From assembly GCA_029721515.1 (NCBI GenBank), contig CM056569.1, forward strand, positions 15,484,007 through 15,548,006: a stretch of 64,000 nucleotides of DNA. Direction: 5' to 3'. A program made the position numbers and the translations under genes. Each line of letters opens with the position of its first letter. Positions within the stretch are counted from its first letter, which is position 1. The notes beneath the pieces are model-generated. The model ran no database searches. It was not told where the DNA came from and worked only from the letters and a program-made list of their open reading frames with translations. Shown here piece by piece: positions 59,911 through 64,000 of the stretch. The DNA comes from Synanceia verrucosa (taxonomy: Eukaryota; Chordata; Actinopteri; Perciformes; Synanceiidae).

Positions 59911-60315
59911 TTAAAGGGGAAATAACATTCTCATTTTCAGGTTCATACTTGTATTTGAAGTTTCTACTGAACATGTTGTTTAGAACATGCTTTAATGTTC
60001 AAAAAAACATTTTCCACACACTGAATATACCCTCTACCCTCAGTGCCTGTCTCTTTAAGACCCCTTCCTCTGCTCTGATTGGCTCAAGAGAAAAACATGG
60101 TGCACCTTTGTGAAGGTAGTTCTAGGCCTGTGGGTGATATATTCTAATGAGCCTTCATGTGACATAGGAAAAGGAGCCAAACATGAATGGATTGTTGTCT
60201 CACATTTTCTGATTGAGACAGCCCTTAAAAACTTACTGAATCGGTTGGTAGGAACTCCAGATACATAAATATATGTACACAAGCAGTGAAAAAGAGAGTT
60301 TATCGTCCCCTTAAA
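59911..60315. mobile_element. Fish repeat with TTAAAGGGGA termini in the rela 3' region
   Basis: The left end is ttaaaggggaaataacattc. The right end, reverse-complemented, is ttaaggggacgataaactct. The interior has cattttcaggttcatacttg, tctctttaaga and ctctgctctgattggctc. I associate this pattern with a very common perciform-type non-autonomous DNA repeat. The target duplication is not resolved. It would be exonised in the rela 3' UTR if the 59.4 kb poly(A) signal is used. Confidence 0.65.
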
Positions 60316-60787
60316 ATAAAAAGGTAGACCAAACTTGATGTTGATGTGATGCATTAACACTGACCAGAGCTACCAAAACTGTCAAAATGACAGTACAAAA
60401 ACATGCTTAACATGTTCCATAGAAAAAAAAAAACATTTGAACAGATGCCTTTGGCAGTTTATCTCATTTGATTGTCTTTGTAAAACAAAGTTAATGATTG
60501 ATAAGCGATCAGAATATGTTCAGTCCTGTCATTATGGGTCAAACTAAATAAAGGCAAGGCAAGCCAAAACCCACTGAGTGAATAAAGAGTCCTTACTGGG
60601 TTTTCATTAAGAATGTCCACGGTGAGCAGTTCTGCTACATTCTGTCTCTTACAGCCCTACTGTTTCCACATTGTCTCCTTATTTTGTCTTTTATAACAAT
60701 AATGGACTTTTAGTTCTGAAGGGTAAAAGGGCAGATACACGTAGTCTATGTAAATATGTCCATAAAAAAAAAAATCACATGGACAAA

Positions 60788-61635
60788 CTAAGTCGGGTGT
60801 CCAGACACAAACCCAGCTTGGCTTCCACTGTTAAAAATGGAAATAAGACGATCCTCGTCAGCAGACATCAACTCATCAAACTCGTCCAGCACAGCGGGCC
60901 GGTGGTTGCTGTTGTTGGATGCCATGTCAATCATGCCTTCATTCTGCAGCAGGTTGACAATGCTGTTTGGGTAATTCATCCAGGTGCTTCCTGGGATGCC
61001 GGCGGGGTCAGAAGTGTTCTGGGATGCAGCACTGTGGGCAGTGCTAGAAGTGCTCGGAGGAGCAGCTTGTTGGCATGAAGCTTGAGCCAACATGGAGGCG
61101 CCACTTCCACTCTCGCTCATGAGGTCCGGGTTCAGAAGGTCCTCAAAGTCATCCATGTTTAGGTTGTCCAGGGTGCCTGAGGCCTGGGCTTCGGTAAAGC
61201 TAGGGAACTCCGGGATGTCATCGTCCCCGAGTGGTGCGTCCACCCTGAACTGAGAGCCCGGCAGGGTGAAGGAGCCGCTGGGCTGGGAGGAGGCTGTGCT
61301 TCCCTGAGAAGCTGCCGGCTCCTGAGCGATGGCCGAAGAGATGTTGGGGAAGAATTCATGAAGGTCTGACAGATTGACAGTGGAGTAGTCCTGGTTGGTG
61401 GAGGAAGTGGTGGTAGAGGAGCAGGAGGGTGGTGCCTGGCTCATTGTAAAGCTGGGCACTGGAGCAGCTTTGGGCTGGGGCCCCAGGTTCAGGCTCTCCA
61501 TGATCCTCCATGTTTGGTTTGTAGTCGCAGCAGAGATGGAGGGGCCCTCTACTTTGGGCTGGAACAGCTGGCCTGGTTGATATGGGTAGGATGAATGGGG
61601 TTTCGCTCCGCTGGCACCAGGGGGCACCACAGGTG
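60788..61635 (-). CDS. rela: rela last exon: transactivation domain
   Basis: The exon (848 bp) codes 281 residues plus the TAG stop. It starts TPVVPPGASGAKPHSSYPYQ and is rich in S, T, P, Q and A, with acidic/hydrophobic activation motifs. MDDFEDLLNPDLMS and MNYPNSIVNLLQ match the TA2-like region, and DEFDELMSADEDRLISIFNS the TA1-like region. It ends GFVSGHPT, a short extension past the position where human RelA stops. The acceptor is tgtgcag. Confidence 0.94.
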
Positions 61636-63971
61636 CTGCACACAAAACACAACTATTGAAAATCCTGCAGTGACATCATCTTCATCCATCCATCCATTAT
61701 CTACCGCTTATCCTCATAGGGTCCGGGGGGTTGACACATAGAGACAGACAACCACTCACACCAACATTCACGCCTACGGTCAATTTAAATCAGCCAATTT
61801 ATTTTTTCTTGCTGTGAGGTGACAGTGCTAACCACTACACCACTGTGCCGCCTTGACATCATCTTTATTCAGAAAATAACCTTCAAATCATCTGTTTACA
61901 CTGTTTCTAAAATTAACAGACTCACTGAGTTGTGCATTCATTGGTGGAGGCTTGGCTGTCACCGCTCTCCTCGCTGGGCTTATGTGCCGTCTATCTTGCG
62001 GAATGGACACTGAAATTAGAGGAGACATGATTATACAATATATTAAATAATATGCAAAATATCAGAGATGGTGAGAGATTTATTATATTATGTTGTTAAC
62101 GTACCACTGGACAGCATGGGCCCCAGCTTCAGGCTCTGGAACACGTCGCCTGTACGCTTTCTCTTCTCACTCAGCCTGTACTCATCTATAGATGATAAGC
62201 AGTTAGGGTTAGATGTAGACGTAGAGCTGATCAGTAAATTCATCCTCAGGCATTTTGAGATATGTTACATTATGTGACAGGAGAGCCTCTTACCGGGGTC
62301 AGCGGGCAGGTATTGGAAGTCCATTGGCTCGCTAACCTCACGGTCAGAGGGCCGGCGGAGCTGCATCTTGACTCTAATGGGCTCGGTGAGGTTGGTGTCG
62401 CGGTATGGTGGCGTGCGGAACACGATGGCCACCTGCCTGTGGACATCGGCCTGGGAGAAAGTGCCCTTTCCCTCCCAGGAGTCCTGGAAGAAACGCACCT
62501 CAATGTCCTCTAAAAGGGAACAGAAAATAGGAAATGTCAGGAGGAGGAATCTAAACTGAGAATGAGAGCTACAGCTAATATCTGAGGGTAAACACTGTTT
62601 GCTCTGTGGACTCTGGTGCTGTCGTTAGCAGTGGCTCAGGAGTTGACATGCTGAGATCTGCTCTGAATTCCAAATTTAGCACTTTTAAGGTGAATTTGTG
62701 AGGACTAATAACTGACAAAGAGGACAGTCTCTGCTTAACAAAACCCAAATTCAGAACCACTGAATTCAAGATATAAAGAAAGCCTTTAATCAACAGTAAC
62801 AAGGAGTTAAAGTGTTAAACTGCACTTAGTAAAGAAAGCTCATCATCTCCACTAACAGAAACCCACTGTGCTTTACTGTGACAGAGCTTTATTTCTGAGT
62901 ATTTCTAATAAAAGCGCATTCAGTACACAAGTGTTGTACCTTTTTGCACTTTGTCACACAGCAGAAAGATCTCATCTCCTCCTTTGCAGCTTCCAGAGTT
63001 TCGGTTAACTCTGCAGATCTTCAGCTCAGCTGTGTTTGGAGCCCCTTTCAGACAGAAAAAAAGCCTTTATGAATACATATAGACACAAATAAATACAACG
63101 GCTATGTGTTGACACTTGACAGATGCAGAGGAAACTGGACTGTGACTGATGAGTCAATACTAAACATCTTGAGCCACCAAAAGAATTCAATTATTTCCCA
63201 CGATTAATCATGTTTATGCCTTTTCCGTTCCTGTAATTTGCTGCTCAAATAAGCCTGGTGTTAATTTAAATAGTGGTGAAACAAACCCCAAATGGAAACA
63301 ATTATTCAAACCAGCAATTTGGAACAACTGACAGATATATGTTAGATCATTATTATTATCATCAACAACGGAGATACAACACCACCTCACCAATTTGAAT
63401 AATCTTTTATGACAAAAAAAAATGCCAAGAAAAATAATAATACTGTGAAAGTGAACCATGCACACATTTAACCTATATTAATATTGCACATTAATTTCAA
63501 TATGAAATTTCTAGTATTAAATGTTGCAAACATTTAATTTGTAAATGACTTCAGGACACAGCGACATGTGTTGTAAAGCTTTGAGTTTAAAAGGGCTCAG
63601 TAGCTGAATGAGAATTAAGATATTTACTATTATGATCGTAACTAATGCAAAGAGGAATAGAGAGTGTCTGAGGGAACTAAACGTAGCACGAAATGTAATG
63701 TGAACTTGGTTAAGCAGACGGATTAGTATTTTATCAAAATCTAATATAGGGTTTATCAGTATATAGATTTTTGGGGCAATATGTAAATTGAAAACAGCCT
63801 GACACTTGTGTGCATGCATATGTGTTGCCTACTCACTGTTGTCGTAGATGGGCTGTGACACCACAGGCTCCAGAGGGAACAGCTCCCCTGAGGGCAGAGT
63901 GATGGAGGCCTGGAAGCAAAGCCGGACCGAGTTCAGGTCAAACTCTTCCTCCCACACCTTCGCCTCGGGAA
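60788..63971 (-). CDS. rela: rela (NF-kB p65), 3' part of gene
   Basis: The RelA transcription factor subunit: it dimerises with p50 or itself, binds kB sites and activates immune and stress genes. Six exons are visible: 63971-63837, 63044-62940, 62509-62294, 62185-62105, 62009-61926, 61635-60788. All phases match and give 488 complete codons before the stop TAG (60788-60790). They encode the IPT/dimerisation half of the Rel homology region, the NLS (SEKRKRT) and the transactivation domain. The DNA-binding half and the start codon lie beyond base 64000. QADVHRQVAIVFRTPPY and QLRRPSDREVSEPMDFQYLP identify RelA rather than c-Rel or RelB. The gene is tail to tail with C11orf68. Confidence 0.96.
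61683..61853 (-). mobile_element. SINE copy in a rela intron (short)
   Basis: Reverse orientation of the same SINE as 29993-30336. It retains the head (ggcggcacagtggtgtagtg, ttagcactgtcacctcacag) and the (ggat)n tail but lacks much of the middle, including the B box. A perfect 12-bp target duplication, tgacatcatctt, flanks it (61671-61682 and 61854-61865). It lies in the 290-bp intron before the last rela exon. Confidence 0.87.
61926..62009 (-). CDS. rela: rela exon: linker
   Basis: The exon (84 bp) codes VSIPQDRRHISPARRAVTAK, then PPPMNAQL. ARRAVTAKPPP parallels PRRIAVPSRS of human RelA. The acceptor is ttcag and the donor is A|GTGAGT. Conservation is low, but phases agree on both sides. 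Confidence 0.85.
62105..62185 (-). CDS. rela: rela exon: nuclear localisation signal
   Basis: The exon (81 bp) codes DEYRLSEKRKRTGDVFQSLK, then LGPMLSS. KRKR is the RelA NLS masked by IkB. The acceptor is ctatag and the donor is G|GTACGT. Confidence 0.95.
62294..62509 (-). CDS. rela: rela exon: dimerisation domain end, Ser276 site
   Basis: The exon (216 bp) codes EDIEVRFFQDSWEGKGTFSQ, ADVHRQVAIVFRTPPYRDTN and QLRRPSDREVSEPMDFQYLP. RRPSD retains the PKA/MSK1 phosphoserine equivalent to human Ser276. The acceptor is ttttag and the donor is G|GTAAGA. Confidence 0.97.
62510..62939 (-). other. rela intron
   Basis: The intron (430 bp). No repeat or RNA was recognised. Confidence 0.7.
62940..63044 (-). 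CDS. rela: rela exon: dimerisation core
   Basis: The exon (105 bp) codes RAPNTAELKICRVNRNSGSC, then KGGDEIFLLCDKVQK. It is nearly identical to human RelA. The acceptor is tgaaag and the donor is G|GTACAA. Confidence 0.97.
63045..63836 (-). other. rela intron
   Basis: The intron (792 bp) is AT-rich. No repeat or RNA was recognised. Confidence 0.7.
63837..63971 (-). CDS. rela: rela exon: start of dimerisation domain
   Basis: The exon (135 bp) codes PEAKVWEEEFDLNSVRLCFQ, then ASITLPSGELFPLEP and VVSQPIYDN. It matches the RelA segment DLNAVRLCFQ...DN. The acceptor is ctgcag (63972-63977) and the donor is A|GTGAGT. It is the 5'-most rela exon in the window. Confidence 0.95.
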
Positions 63972-64000
63972 CTGCAGGCGAGACACAGCAGGGAAAGGGA

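Overview
The window is nuclear DNA from a vertebrate, almost certainly a ray-finned (teleost) fish. It has GT-AG introns, long AT-rich non-coding stretches, many (AC)n/(GT)n microsatellites, Tc1, hAT, Harbinger-like and piggyBac-like DNA transposon remnants, and a tRNA-derived SINE of the kind common in fish. The proteins are clear orthologues of genes from human 11q13, with fish-type divergence. I cannot name the species. No prokaryotic, viral or CRISPR feature is present.

Four protein-coding genes can be rebuilt. (1) map3k11 (MLK3) lies on the minus strand, 46579 down to 7148. Its ten coding exons join in frame to 1045 codons plus a stop, and a 20 kb intron 1 splits the kinase catalytic loop. 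(2) drap1 (NC2 alpha) lies on the minus strand, 57033 down to 52555, with seven exons giving 225 aa. (3) A C11orf68/BLES03 (UPF0696) orthologue lies on the plus strand, 58211-58954, with one coding exon (247 aa) and a probable non-coding first exon. (4) rela (NF-kB p65) lies on the minus strand. Its six 3' exons, 63971 down to 60788, cover the dimerisation half of the Rel homology region, the nuclear localisation signal and the transactivation domain. Its 5' exons lie beyond the right edge.

Layout: 1-7147 is non-coding sequence downstream of map3k11, with two DNA-transposon relics. 7148-46579 is map3k11, and about 90 percent of it is intron filled with repeats. 46580-52554 holds the map3k11 5' flank, an intergenic stretch and the drap1 3' region. 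52555-64000 is gene-dense: drap1 and C11orf68 are head to head over a shared promoter interval, and C11orf68 and rela are tail to tail with poly(A) signals within about 50 bp.

Biology: MLK3 is a Rac/Cdc42-regulated MAP3K feeding JNK and p38, and has been reported to act on IKK; RelA is the main NF-kB activator downstream of IKK; DRAP1 with DR1 forms the TBP-binding repressor NC2. C11orf68 has no established function. Their proximity is conserved ancestral linkage (all four are in human 11q13) in rearranged order, not an operon.

The most informative non-gene observation is a transposon stratigraphy. Two hAT-like copies in map3k11 introns (13.2-14.6 kb and 29.5-30.7 kb) act as each other's empty sites. 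They date a nested hAT insertion with an 8-bp duplication in one copy and a SINE insertion with an 11-bp duplication in the other. I found no previously undescribed biological system. The strongest oddities are a map3k11 splice donor formed by the first GT of a 54-bp (GT)n array, and a RelA C-terminus lacking a serine aligned with human Ser536.
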